Shown: piece by piece, positions 22,478-34,300 of the stretch
How positions within the stretch are numbered: position 1 is the first letter of the stretch
Layout of the letters: each line of letters begins with the position of its first letter
DNA from: Notolepis coatsorum
Taxonomy: Eukaryota; Chordata; Actinopteri; Aulopiformes; Paralepididae
Direction: 5' to 3'
Length of the DNA: 64,000 bases
NCBI GenBank assembly: GCA_963971535.1
Contig: OZ020589.1
Span: 73,831,245 to 73,895,244 of the forward strand
Translations under genes and position numbers: made by a program
Notes under the pieces: model-generated
Told to the model about the DNA's origin: nothing
Seen by the model: the letters and a program-made list of their open reading frames with translations, nothing else
Databases searched by the model: none

Positions 22478-22692
22478 CTCTAAGCAACAGTATAGTAGAA
22501 TATAATCCCTCCTATTTACTACTGATTGGTCTAATCAATTATACTTCCCTATTCTTTGTCCACTCATTGCTCATGTTCAACCTACTCTAATTAGCATCTA
22601 ATTACATTTTAACCAACTAACTTACTGATCGTAGCTCTTGTCTTTAGGTTTATGGCTCCCTGCTTACCGGAAAGGGCGAGGCCCTCCTGACA
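22249..22692 (-). mobile_element. Possible solo LTR upstream of NANS
   Basis: On the minus strand this 444 bp segment begins TGTCAGGAGGGCC and ends AAACCACA (TG...CA). It contains GTAATAAAGCAACTTCTGAAG, an AATAAA placed where an LTR polyadenylation signal would sit. No target duplication is visible, so the call is weak. (GA)n lies at 22438-22471. It ends about 110 bp upstream of the NANS start codon, in the same orientation. Confidence 0.3.
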
Positions 22693-22956
22693 GTAAAACA
22701 ATAAAATGGCGCTCAGCTGTTGTCTTATCTTCACATGGCCCCTCTTTATTACTGACTCTGACACACACTCTGTAGGCTACAGTATGGTACTGAACTGTAT
22801 GTACTGCATACTGTAGTATTAACCATTAACCCTTGTGTCTGATAAGTACAAAATTGTCCTTTGAGATTCTTACTTTTGTGATAACTTTGCAGTGGTTATG
22901 TTTGCCCAGCGCACACACATACAGTACACCACATTATTCTGCGAAGCAGCAGAATA

Positions 22957-23503
22957 GGAGGGGGCATAGGGTACCGTCCACCATCTGTTCTCTCCCCTCC
23001 GGGTAGGATTGCATCCAGCTCACTGATAGACTATCAAAACCAATTGCTTTTAGCTTGTCAATCAGAATGGAGTGATTGACAGTGTCGCATGTATATACAC
23101 TCCTTTTCTGGACACTTTTGTATCACAAACAGTACTGTATTTGCAAATCTGATATGTCATAAATGTATAGATGTAGCAGTACTGTCTATCTGTATGTCAT
23201 GTATGTCATATATGTTATGATGAATTGAAAATGGGGGACCCTGATGTAAACAAGACGAAAGTCTTTCTCTGGTCTGCATCCCCTTAACAATTGTATGTAT
23301 TGAGCTGTACTGTACCCATTCTGCAATCTGTTAATAAACTTTTCAATCAATCAATCAATCAATCAGTCGAAGGCCTTTTGTAGGTCCAGCATGACCATGC
23401 CGCAGTATTTGCCCGCGTCCACCTCTTGTTTGATGTGGTCGTTCAAATGGAGAAGACATGTGTCAGTGGAGTGGGATGTTCTGAAGCCAAATTGGAATTC
23501 GAA
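22957..23503 (-). mobile_element. LINE family X fragment (minus), with a family X tail nested in it
   Basis: 22957-23091 and 23363-23503 match the RT region of LINE X (same as 14210-14500). Between them, about 23092-23362 is a plus-strand 5'-truncated LINE X 3' end finishing AATAAACTTTTC and (AATC)n. GTCG is present on both sides, and the uninterrupted sequence at about 14350 has it once, so it is the target duplication. Confidence 0.82.
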
Positions 23504-23762
23504 TGTAACCTTAATGGTTGAATATAGAAACTGCGCCACTCTCTGTTAGGTGGAGAGACCCTCATTTATTGTTACACATTATGTTCTACTGAGTTCCCAG
23601 ACCACACAGGGTTTCTAATAAAATAACAGGCGTACAACAGAGGTTTTTGTATTCCCAAGATTTGACACTTTATTAAATAAAAACACTAAAAAGGGATCAT
23701 ACCCAACTGGACCAATCAAGACCACCACTACTAGTAATTAAAAAGAATATTGCACACCAAAT
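23504..23762. repeat. LTR-like repeat L, left half, with empty piggyBac site
   Basis: Begins TGTAACCTTAAT and runs to TTGCACACCAAAT. It matches 60043-60083 plus 61977-62188. At 23543 it reads CTCTGTTAGGTGGAGAG without insertion, the empty-site counterpart of the TTAA insertions in the 60-62 kb copy. Confidence 0.75.
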
Positions 23763-24318
23763 GTCATAATCACGGCGAGAGCCTTCTTTACTCCTCCTCA
23801 TCCTCCCCCACATTCACGACGGAAGTCTCACTCACCCCTTATCCTCTCACACCCATATATGGGCAGCATCCGTTCCCCGGATTCACACACTGCCAAGCTC
23901 ATCAATCAACACCACACGGCTGTGACTCATCCCCTGATCAACGAGATGGTACTTCAGTCTGCAGATCCTGTCGTGACCTCGTCGGAGTGTTAAACTAGCT
24001 TCCTAGGTACGACGACGAAACCTAAGCCTTGCAAACCTGTTCTTGTTGATATTCCTTGTCCTAACCCTTGTTCTCTATGTGCCCAGGACTTCGGCTCCAG
24101 TACACCTGGACATCCCGTGCTGCACAAGGAGTGCACCTGTCCTAACCCCAAGAACATTCTTGTACCTGGGCGTTTATTTGATTTTGGGCACTTTTGGGAA
24201 AATCTATTTATCAAAAATAAAATTGCATAAAACCTTTTCATAATATGAACATTGTTGTAAACATCACTTTACGGAATTTAATATATTTAACACTTTTCCT
24301 AGAATGTCAGAGAACATT
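23763..24318. other. No gene recognised
   Basis: Unique-looking DNA with short open frames lacking coding character. TGTCCTAACC occurs twice (about 24057 and 24138). Confidence 0.4.
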
Positions 24319-24709
24319 GTCATTACCATCACGTTACCAAATAACTCTTTAAAATGTAAAAAAAAAGTAAAACATTTGTGCTTTTAAGGCATTTATGTAA
24401 CATTATACCTTACTTCTGATGTATTAGTGGTTTGAAATATTTTACTTGAATTTAAACATGCTTTAGATCTTTAGATATGCAGCCTTTTAAATATATTGCT
24501 AGATCCTGTCAAGAAAGATACAATTACTACAACAACAGGTCCATGACTCTTGTTTTTCATACATAGAATGTTAAGGGAGGGCTTGTAATATAGGAAAACA
24601 TGTAGGAAAATGTCAGATTTAAACTATTTGTTACAAATTTGTTAAGAAATATGTCATGTGTTGGTAATGACGTACTGTTGTGGTAATGACGAAATGTGAT
24701 GGGAATGAC
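24319..24709. promoter_or_regulatory. GGTAATGAC motif group, left side
   Basis: Exact 9-mers at 24319-24327 (minus), 24663-24671 and 24682-24690 (plus), and the variant GGGAATGAC at 24701-24709. More copies lie at 27.8 kb and 36.0-36.2 kb. They flank the decayed gene at 26.5-27.6 kb. Role unknown: transposase-binding repeats or a transcription-factor site array are both possible. Confidence 0.5.
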
Positions 24710-25030
24710 ATTTAGATAGATTTATTGAATTCATTCATGGATACAGTAACACAACATCAGAATCATAGGTATTATCAACAACTGTTACAACAGGATAGGA
24801 ACATCTAAGAAACCATCTAAAAAAAACACTGACAACCTTTATGGTTTCAAACAACATACTTTAACAGTAAGAGGTTTGTTCTTTTAACATGCCTACATCT
24901 TCTTCTCCCTGAGGGAGCATACTTGTTTCCAGACAGAGGCATTGAGCATCATATGTCTTTTAGTAATCAGTTGGGGCTCTGGGACCAGCACAATTTCCAT
25001 TCTATACCATATTAGGGGAGAACGGGGGAC
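24710..25030. other. No gene recognised
   Basis: A/T-rich DNA, no repeat or coding signal that I can defend. Confidence 0.4.
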
Positions 25031-25253
25031 GTTGTCACACTTTTTACTCTAGTGTGAATTGCTCATAATCAAAACATCTTTCAATAGTCATTCCTACATT
25101 AAATTGAAGATGTTGGCTTGAAATGTGTATCCCTCTCATTTTCCAAAGTATTGTAACAAAGAGTTAATCACCTATCAAAGACACTCTGACACATTGTGAC
25201 AACCAACCCCATCATGGGGATGGTTGTCACACACTATGGGGTTGGTTGTCACC
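25031..25253. repeat. GTTGTCAC repeats with near-perfect palindrome
   Basis: TGTGACAACCAACCCCAT (25195-25212) and its inverted copy (25214-25231) pair with one mismatch and a one-base loop. A further ATGGGGTTGGTTGTCAC lies at 25237-25253, and GTTGTCACAC occurs near 25031-25041. No gene is associated with certainty. Confidence 0.7.
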
Positions 25254-25319
25254 ATGTGTTTTAAAACTTTTAATGGGAAAATCTTAAAAAGAAGACAAGA
25301 TTTAGATTTCAGATAATGA

Positions 25320-25435
25320 TTGAAGAAGTGCGTCTTTAGTCGACGGCGAAAGATTGGATGGGTTTCGGCTGTCCTAACTGGGGTGGGTAGTTCATTCCAA
25401 CATTGTGGGGCAAGGACTGAGAATAGACAAGAAGG
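25320..25435 (-). mobile_element. L2-type LINE scrap
   Basis: The minus strand reads APQCWNELPTPVRTAE and then FRRRLKTHFF, the end of an L2-like ORF2. Too short to say more. Confidence 0.6.
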
Positions 25436-25744
25436 CAGAACTAAATTTGAAAGTTTAATTGCATTGACAAGTTGACAAATACATAACTTAATGCATCTTA
25501 ATGAACATAAACAGGAAACACATCTTTAGGCCATCCTATATAACAAAATAAAAACACAATAAATCGGCCTAACAATAATAGCCTACACAACATGTCTAGT
25601 AAAGTACCTGCACAGCAGGATGTCTGGCAACACCACATTAGAATAGTATACACAAATATACTAGTATAATATAATAGTATACCCAAAAAACCCAAATATC
25701 GGTTATCGAATATCGATAATATAACAACCAAATATCAGTTATTC

Positions 25745-26322
25745 GATAGTTGCCCTTTATCTGGCACTATTTAAAAGTTTCACTGAGATCGGAATAAAGG
25801 AGTTTTTAAACCTATTTAGTCTAGAGCGTGGAACTCTAAACCTTCTCCCATAGGGCAGTAGCTCATACTCGGCATGTAAGACATGGGAGGGGTCCGAGAC
25901 TATTCTATTGGCTTGCCTTAGAGTAGCCTGTTAAAAAATAGACTGCAGGGATGGGTGACCTTTCACCCCTATGATCTTCCATGCAGTCTGCATCAGACGG
26001 ACCAGTTTGGACTTTAATTGTACAGACAGGTTACCAAACCAAGCTGTAATACCGTATCTGATGAGACTCTCTAATACAGATTGGTAGAAAAGTAACAAAC
26101 ATTTTTTATCTACACCATGAACTCTAAGGCGACGTAGAAAGTGCAGTCGTTGTTGTAGTCTGCTACACAGGCTATCTACATGGGTGTTCCAGGTTAGTGT
26201 GTTATCGACAAAAATCACAAGATATTTATATGAAGAGACCGGCGAGATGGACTGTGTGTGGATGACCACAGGCCTGTGGTCCCCAACACCTCTGGGGTCA
26301 AACACCATCTCCTCAGTCTTAA
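25745..26322 (-). mobile_element. Rex1-like LINE fragment (minus strand)
   Basis: The ORF on the minus strand at 26308-25931 reads SSYKYLVIFVDNTLTWNTHV, LQQRLHFLRRLRVHGV, FYQSVLESLIRYGITAWFG and IIGVKGHPSLQSIF; frameshifted remnants continue to 25745. A divergent relative of the Rex1-like LINEs elsewhere in the window. Confidence 0.72.
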
Positions 26323-26324
26323 CT

Positions 26325-26462
26325 GATTGAAAATGTTATTAACAGATTGCAGAATGGGTACAATACAGTAAGGCTCAATACACACAATTGTTAAGGGGAT
26401 GCAGACCAGAGAAAGACTTTCGTCTTGTTTACACCAGGTCCCCCATTTTCTATTTATAATGA
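26325..26462 (-). mobile_element. LINE family X 3' tail (minus strand)
   Basis: GATTGAAAATGTTATTAACA followed by the CAGATTGCAGAATGGGTACA block and GAAAGACTTTCGTCTTG, as in the 12.75 kb copy. No coding part. It truncates the decayed gene to its right. Confidence 0.8.
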
Positions 26463-26464
26463 AT

Positions 26465-27627
26465 TGTAAGTAGGGTGCAACTAGCACTGTGCAATCCATT
26501 CTTTGTGGATCTAGCCCTTAATGTTGCTAGTCTTTATCACTTTGTGATGGAGCAGTTTGTCAGCCATCAGTTGAGTATTTGCATGTGTTTTACACAAGCA
26601 TGTGTCCCTATCACGGACGGTTGGCCTCACTATGGGCAGGTTTTCCATAACTTACTATAGGAAATCTTGAGCTGTGGATGTTCATTCTTGAATTTCCGCC
26701 AAAGACTGTACGTTTCATTCAGAAAGCGCTTTTGCATTTTCACTTTCTTCTGCGTCAATGTGTCTCTCTTCCCTGTTGTTGCCCGTGAGTTATCATCACG
26801 TTCCAGAAACTCTTTGACTTTTGTCCTGGTAGAGAGAGGCAATGCATTTGCATGTTTCTTCTGAAGTCCAGTTCCTCTTCTGTATTTCCGCATCATCTTT
26901 GCAGATAATCCAAGTTCCTTTTGAGCCAGATACACCAACTTGTACTTTTTCAGAATCCCCCCCCCTTAGAATCTTTGAAATTACTTGCTTCTCTTTAGTG
27001 TTGGTGTCTCGCAGCTCTGACACTAGAGTATTGTGGAACAATATAGTGTCTTCCTGAGATCACAGTTCTTTGACTTCATTTGTTGTTTTGATTTTGATCG
27101 TGGCGATTCTTGTGGTTTGAGCTTATTTGACAGTCTTTCATATCGTTTTTTATATTTCACCATATTTCGTTTTGCTCTCTCCAACATCAGGTTGGCTTCA
27201 CACAGATCTCTGTAGACTTTACTTCTGTTTCTGTTCACCTTTTTTCGTCCTCTTTGTTGTGGGGTTTCTTGTGGCGTACTGTAGGCTGATTGGGACTTTC
27301 ACATCTGGCAATAGGGACAGGGACAGCATTGTGTTGCTCAGGTTGTTGTGTTGGTGACACTGGTGGCCTATTCACTGTTAGGTAGTCATCCATATTTCAT
27401 ATTTGCTTATCGTTTGTTCTTTTGTTTCTTTGATTGATTCGCCATTGATGCCTTTTATATCTTTGTGTGCATTTGGGCAGCTGAGATATGCATTGCAGCT
27501 TACCCGTCTCTTTTCTCTTTTTATACTGCTCTTTTTCTTTTTGAAAGTATCTTTGATATTGTTCTGGATCATCTTTAAGTCTGTCTCTGTATGATTTTGA
27601 TCTTTGGCCTGTTGATTTAGGTGCCAT
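26465..27627 (-). pseudogene. Decayed gene of unknown function, basic/coiled-coil protein
   Basis: Minus-strand frames in order. Start at 27627: MAPKSTGQRSKSYRDRLKDD then EQYQRYFQKEKEQYKKRKE. Next a Pro/Gln-rich linker (RPPVSPTQQPEQ), then NRNRSKVYRDLCEANLMLER, LVSELRDTNTKEKQVISKIL, KELGLSAKMMRKYRRGTGLQ, TGKRDTLTQKKVKMQKRFL, and finally RDTCLCKTHANTQLMADKLL ending at a TAG near 26505. Frames change at 26957-26965 (run of Cs) and near 27240, and the 3' end is cut by a LINE tail. The product would be very basic with long charged helices and a Cys/His motif. From general memory it resembles a multicopy fish protein of unknown role; I cannot name it. Confidence 0.6.
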
Positions 27628-27778
27628 GGTGAAGACACTAGCATAAACAAATACAAAAACCAATAAATAAATAAATAACAATAAATATCAGTTATAAATG
27701 AGACACAACATATATTTACATATACATATACATACAAGTAATGTTATCCAAAAAAAAAAGCTATAAACAGATATCTTT

Positions 27779-27850
27779 GTCATTACCACCACACGTTGTC
27801 ATTACCGCCACACTTCATTGTGTGGCGGTAATGACGGTGATGGTAATGAC
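27779..27850. promoter_or_regulatory. GGTAATGAC cluster with 16 bp perfect hairpin
   Basis: Four exact motifs, two per strand: 27779-27787 and 27798-27806 (minus), 27827-27835 and 27842-27850 (plus). GTCATTACCGCCACAC (27798-27813) pairs perfectly with 27820-27835 around the loop TTCATT. It lies about 150 bp upstream of the decayed gene's start codon, where a promoter or a transposon end could be. Confidence 0.6.
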
Positions 27851-27878
27851 ATTTTCTTACTTTTAAGCTAACAGCTAG

Positions 27879-29201
27879 TGTTACAAAGGATCAGATTAAA
27901 CCGAATATATATATTTATTGATTGATATATATTGCATAATATTTGTATATCGTTTGATATCCCCTGTATATTCCTTGTACATATACACGGAATATCCCTT
28001 TAGCCTAGTACAGACCATAATATTTCATTCTCCTATTGGACAGCGGTCCACAGGCGCCAAGGCCATGCCTCCAAAGTCAGGTTCAAAGTCACCGCCGGGG
28101 ACATGCCTGGACATGAATGGTATTGCGCAAGGATATGAGACAGGAATAAAGCTGGTACTAGTTTATTCATCTAAGCGTATAAATACGGCGCAGGTGAATA
28201 CAGAAGTATGTTACCCAATAAGTTGAAGCCTCACCCACGATACGACGTGCAGTGAAGTATGGCCTGTTTGGCCCCAAATAGAGCATTGAGACCGCGTGCG
28301 AATTAATAACTGAAGTGTCAGAGTTTGGCGCTATACCGTCGAGTGCGACATATTCTATTAAGTCAGTAATAGTCTATTTGTGTATAGTGTATCGTGCGGC
28401 TAAAGTTCTACAGTGACCAGCATCACCAACGTTTTCCTCGTATCAGCTAGAGTGCTTATCCAGGCTGGGCTGCTTTCATGGCGCTTTCACCCGAGGAGCC
28501 CTAGACGAGGACCGTTTGGACATGTACACTGGATTATCTACCCGACGACTGCATAGCCCTTTTCGGCTGGATTATATTTGCTTTTGGTCCTGTGATTAAT
28601 GGAGCGGAGAATCGCCGACGCCCACAAGTGTGTGGGATTTACCCTGTGAGGAGCCACGTCGAGTCTGCCCCTCAGAAGCCTGAGGCAGGCTAGCTTTCTT
28701 CCCTGTGGAGCTACAGGCTACGGAGAACAGCTGTATTCGTCTGTGGATCAAGATCTTATTGCACCGTCTCCCGTACTCGGAGTCTCCTTATCATCGTTGA
28801 CCCAGACTCTATTACCGACAAATCCTCTACCCTTGCTGGCTTACAACCGGGGGGACCCTTCCAGTATCTCCCGCTATATTACTAGTGTACCATAGATATA
28901 ATTCCCTAAGATTCAGGTTGTATAATTACCTCCTGCGTAACCAGAGAATGGACATTCGTTATTGATTTGCCTACGCACATTCCTTTGCCTTATAAGCGCA
29001 TTCAAAGTGAAATAGAGAAGTATATTATGTACCTTTTGCTGCAATAAATACTTAATTACAACTTTGTGTGGAACCGATTTCATTGTGGGAAGTGTTCATC
29101 ATTATATATATCATGTACTGTATGGCCAGTAATTAAAGTGCATAAGACGGTAGTGGTTTAATGATACCATACTTATCAATACAGTCAGGGAATTGTACCC
29201 C
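27879..29201 (+). repeat. BEL1 5' LTR
   Basis: 1323 bp. Compared with the 3' LTR it lacks the last 9 bp, including the terminal CA: GTACCCC runs directly into TTGGTCC. About three substitutions relative to the 3' LTR (two near 28247, one near 28780). Confidence 0.93.
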
Positions 29202-29244
29202 TTGGTCCTTCGAGCCGGAGGGTAACTAGCGTAATATTAATATA

Positions 29245-31308
29245 GTGGTATTAATATTGACATGGCCAATGATGAACACTCCACAAAACGGTTCTCCTAA
29301 AATAGATCGCCCGCAGCGTAGACGGCAGACACCTCAGTACTTAGAGGATTACGTTGCCAATATACTACCTAGCTTTCTACAGACGGTAAACGCGGAAAAA
29401 GTAGATAGTAAAATTATGTCCGACCCTATCGACCAGGCTACCCCGCCAATAGAGGCCCTAGTGGGTTCTAACGTAACTGACCAAGCTCACGGTGGAGACC
29501 AGGAGGGACCCGACATGACTTTACCCCCCGCCAAGACCGAAGAAGTAGTCCCCGGAGAGCTCCAGGATAAAGACAGCCCTCCAGGGATGGAACTCGACCC
29601 AATACAAGAAGAGGCGAGCACCCCGGAGATGGATCTCCTCGACTCGCCACAGGAGAACGGATCTCCAACGAGTACTACCAGGAGCGGATAACCTCAACCA
29701 GCGTCTTCCCCCAGCGAGGCGGACAAGATGCTGGCACAGGCCTTCCTCGCCAGCCTGGCAGCCTCAACAGAGCGTGATCGACTCCAAGCACAGACGCTTA
29801 GTGAGCGCGAACATTCTTCCATGGAAAGAGAACGCCTTCAAGCGCAGCAACGGAGCGACGAAGATCGTACACGTCTAGAGATTAGACGCCTTCAGACGGA
29901 AGAGAATATGGGAAGGGACCGGGCCGAAGCCCAGCGCGCCGCCGCCGAAGCCCAGCGCGCCGCTGCCGGTGCCCAAAGAGAAGCAGAGCGCGACCTCGCT
30001 CTCACCAAGCGCGAAGCCGAGCGCGACCGATTACAAGCGCAGATAATGGAGCAGCTGATCACCAGGGCAACACCCCCTCCCTCCGCACGGGGCTCCAGGG
30101 CCTCGTCAAGACAAGGGTCAAGGGCACCCTCCCCGACCCGATCAAGCGACCCTGAGCCCGACCACCAGAGAGAGCCTATACCCCCCTCCGAACCCCTTCC
30201 CCGTCCGGTCCAAGTGAGACCCAGCTACAAGGAAGAAACGGTCTACACCGCGGAGAGGCTAAATAGACGACTACAGGATCTAGATGACCTGCCAGAGGAA
30301 GAAGAAGAGGGAGAGGAGGAGAGTCAAGCCCAACAGCAGCACAGTACTCCACAGGACCAGGAGGTCCAGTACAGCCCAGGCTTTACCCCCGCGGCTCTGC
30401 GCTACAGACCCCCGACTCAATTCACGGGTGAGCTTGACGCACGACCAGCCCCGAGGAACAGCACCTGGGTACGCGGGCCATGGTATCCAGCAGGTACCAG
30501 CCCACCAAGAGGCGTAAGAGGAGACTCGCCTAGGAGGCCTCTCTTCCAACGCTCACCGATGTGCCAGCCATCCATGGCATCATACATTGGCACACCGACG
30601 TTCCCGGACTTCACACACGAGAACAGAGCACAGTACACAGAGCTACGAATGTGCTTAGAGACAATGATGTCCGATGTAGCTGATGAACCGTACAAATATG
30701 CTATCCTGCTGAAGCACCTCAAGGTGCCCCGAGCGCACAATATAGCGCTGGCCTATGCCACCTCTACTACCCCATACACCGCGGCTCTAGCAGCACTCGA
30801 CCAAAGATATGGACGCATATGGGACTACGTAATACAAGAGATAAGGCATATTGACCGCCTACCCCCAGCCACAGACAATCGCTCACTAGATGACCTGTCT
30901 ATCAAGGTACAATCCCTGGTAGGGATGCTGGGGGCGCAAAGAGAAAAGGGTATGCACGAACTGTACGCAAACTCTAATGTCGAGAGGATTTTAGAGAAGC
31001 TTCCGCCCGCCCGACAAGAGCGCTTCAGGCGGCAAAGAGACCACCGTGATCCTAACGGTCCCGAGCCATCCCTCCTAGACCTAGCCGACTTCCTGGCGAG
31101 AGAAGTCAACAGCCTACGGTTGGATACGTTCATGCGGAGCACACCAAGCTCCAGAGAGGGACCTAGGAGAGCAAACGATGGCCGCAGATTGGTGACCGTC
31201 ATGCACCAATCAGAATCAGTACCGAGCAGAAAGAGAAGTGGAAGATGGTGTGCCCGTACTGCGAAAATGAACACTGGCTGTCACAATGTGACACGTTCAA
31301 GAAGATGA
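29245..31308 (+). pseudogene. BEL1 gag-like region
   Basis: Two pieces in one frame, 29245-29691 and 29728-31308. They are separated by a TAA where BEL2 has a sense codon (GGATAACCT here, GGCTCACCT there). The N-terminus is acidic and Pro-rich. A long charged coiled coil follows (RLEIRRLQTEENMGRDR, AQRAAAGAQREAERDL), then a Ser/Pro-rich region and a folded part (PDFTHENRAQYTELRMCLE, YKYAILLKHLKVPRAHN) resembling a BEL-type Gag. The frame runs out at about 31250, where the zinc-knuckle frame takes over. Confidence 0.75.
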
Positions 31309-34300
31309 CCGCCGACGAGGTGAGTCAATGGATAAAGTCCAACCGACGCTGTTACCGATGTGCGCGCAGTCACATGGCAGCCGATTGCCGCTTAAAGAAG
31401 AGGTGTAGTCGGTGTGACGGAGCCCACTTAGACGTCCTACACGACAGTAACAGAAGAAAGCCTGCACCCTCAAGCAGCACAAAGGCAAGTGTTATGTACA
31501 TTGACCCCGCCAGCAGCGGGGGCGCCCGGGTGCTCTTAAAGGTGGTCCGCGTAACATTGAGTTACCAAGACAAGGTCATGGACACTTACGCCGTCCTTGA
31601 CGACGGGTCAGAGAAGACCCTTCTCCTCGCGTCCGCCGCGGCCCAGCTGGGGCTGCGGGGGAGCGAAAACCAGATGACGATTCGGACAATAAGAAGAGAT
31701 CTAAAGACGATAAAGGGCGAGAATGTCTCCTTCACTCTCGCAGCAAGCGGGCAGCCAGAGAGACGGTATAGGATTACTAACGCTTTCACCAGCCAAGAAA
31801 TAGGCCTGTCGCAGTACACCTACCCCATCGCCAAGCTGATGGATAAATATGTGCACCTGCGTCAACTACCTATACCGCTCATAGACGGTGCCACCCCGAC
31901 CCTGCTGATAGGCTCCGACCATGCAGACCTCATCGTCCCGATGGACCGGGTCCACACAGGGCCCAGAGGCTGTCCTGCAGCAGTCGAGACCCGCCTAGGA
32001 TGGACACTACAAGGCCCCCTCGCTAGGTCTCTTAACCGAACAGCAGCCACTAGCTGCCTCCACTCCAGAGTGACAGAAGAAGACACCACTCTCCTACAGC
32101 ATGTCGAGAGGCTATGGACACTAGAGACAATGCCCTTTAAGAACGAAAAGAAAGACATTCGCTCCAAGGAAGACATTTACGCTATAGCCCTCCTCGAGCA
32201 GGGGACAAAGAGAGTCAAAGTCAACGGAGTGATGAGATACGCAACTCCACTTCTGAGGCGAGAGGGTATGCCTACCTTCCACGCCCCAAAAGAAGCGACG
32301 GAGCGGTATCTATTGAACACAGAGCGGCGCCTAGCCAGAGACCCCGCTCAAGAGACTGTGTACCGCGCTGAGATTAACAAGCTAATCACAGCGGGACACA
32401 TAAAAAAAATTGACATTAAAGAGGCCGATCAGACGACCGAATCATGGTACGTGCCGCACCACAAAGTCCACCACAACGGCAAGGATCGTATTGTGTTCAA
32501 CTGCAGCTACCAGATCGGATCACAAAATCTGAATAAAGAGCTCTTGCCCGGCCCAACACTCGGCCCCTCTCTACTAGGCATGTTACTACGTTTCCGCCAA
32601 GACAAGGTGGCCATCAGCGGCGACATCAAAGGGATGTTCCTGCAGGTGAGACTAGTGGAGGAGGACAAGCCCCTGCTGCGGTTCCTATGGAGAGAGAGGA
32701 TCGGGGATGAGCAACCAGCCATCTATCAATGGGAAGTCCTCCCTTTCGGAACCACATGCAGCCCATGCTGTGCTACGTTTGCATTGCAAAAACACATCGC
32801 AGAGGACCCAGCAGCCGATGAAGAGGTCCGACAAAGTGTAGGAAATAGTTTCTATGTGGACAACTGTCTGCAAAGCGTCTCGACGCCAGAAGAAGCCGAG
32901 GCCCTTCTACTCAAGCTCCGCGCCTCCCTGATCAAAGGCGGCTTTGATCTCAGGCAGTGGGCCAGCAGCGACCCGCAAGTATTGCGCAGCCTCTCCCCCG
33001 AGGACAAGGCAGCAAGCAGCGAGACCTGGATGGCGACCATCCCAGGAGAAGCCCAAGAAATGACATTAGGACTAGTCTGGCGCTTCAAAACAGACTCGCT
33101 CCATTATAAACACACACCCCTGACCAAGGAGCAGGGAAGGTCGACTGCACTACCGACCACCAGACGGAGTGTATACAGAACACTCGCCAGACAATATGAC
33201 CCGTTGGGATGTATTCTACCTTACACCACCAGGGCAAAGATGATTGTAAGAGCGTTATGGGACAAGGACCAAGGCTGGGACGACCCCATACCCGAACACC
33301 TTGCATCCACATGGAGAGAGTGGGAGACAGAGCTCAGCTCACTCCCAGGTGTCAACATACGCCGCAGCTACTTCCCACCCACAGTGAGGCCGGAGACGTG
33401 CCAGATGGACCTGCACGTCTTCAGCGACGCCTCCGAAGTAGCCTACGGTTCGGTGGCCTACTTGCGTGCCCGAGAGGAGGGAGGAGAAATACATACTGCT
33501 TTCATCCTGGCTCGCTCAAGAATAGCCCCACGCAAGCAACAATCTATCCCGTTGTATGTAAAGAAAGGAAGAGGAACCGAGAAGCGGTGGGGTATTGTAT
33601 TCAAATGCATGACCACCCGAGCGATGCATATAGAACTCCTTCCAACCATGAGCACAGACTCATTCCTTATGGCCTTCCGAAGATTCACATCGCGGAAAGG
33701 CAAACCGTCTATATTATTGTCTGATCACGGGACAAACTTCAAAGGCGGAGAAAGAGAGCTGAGAGAGAGCTTCCAAGCTATGGGCCCAGAACTTAAGACC
33801 CACCTCGCTCCATCCCAGATTGACTTCCAGTTTAATCCCCCGAATGCACCTCACTTCGGTGGAACTTGGGAACGAGAAGTACGTTCAATAAAAACAGCCC
33901 TGTACGCCGTGCTTGGGGCCCAGACCGTGGCGGAAGAAGTCCTAATGACAGTCCTCACGGAGATCGAGGGAGTATTGAACTCAAAGCCCCTCGGTTACGT
34001 CTCAAGTGATGTAGCAGATGTCGACCCAGTCACCCCCAACACACTCTTGATGGTGCGGCTGGACCCCGCGCTACCACAGACAATGTACAGGCCTGAAGAA
34101 GCGAACGGCCGAAGAATGTGGAGGTACAGTCAAGTATTGGCTGACAAGTTTTGGAACAGCTTCCTACTCCATTATCTACCATCTCTACAGACCCGCCAGA
34201 AATGGGTGAAAGAGAGAGACAATTTGACAGAAGGAACAGTCGTCATGATTATCGACCAGTCACTACCCCGAGCTATGTGGCCGGCTGGCCGCGTAAGCAA

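Noticed and set aside
24043..24243. Hydrophobic 66-residue plus-strand frame (membrane peptide)
   Set aside because: Overlaps an equally long antisense frame, with no promoter, homology or start context.
27918..28226. 102-residue open frame in the BEL1 LTRs, and 92-residue frames in the BEL2 LTRs
   Set aside because: Present only because LTRs are duplicated; no domain, no coding character, and U3/R sequence is expected there.
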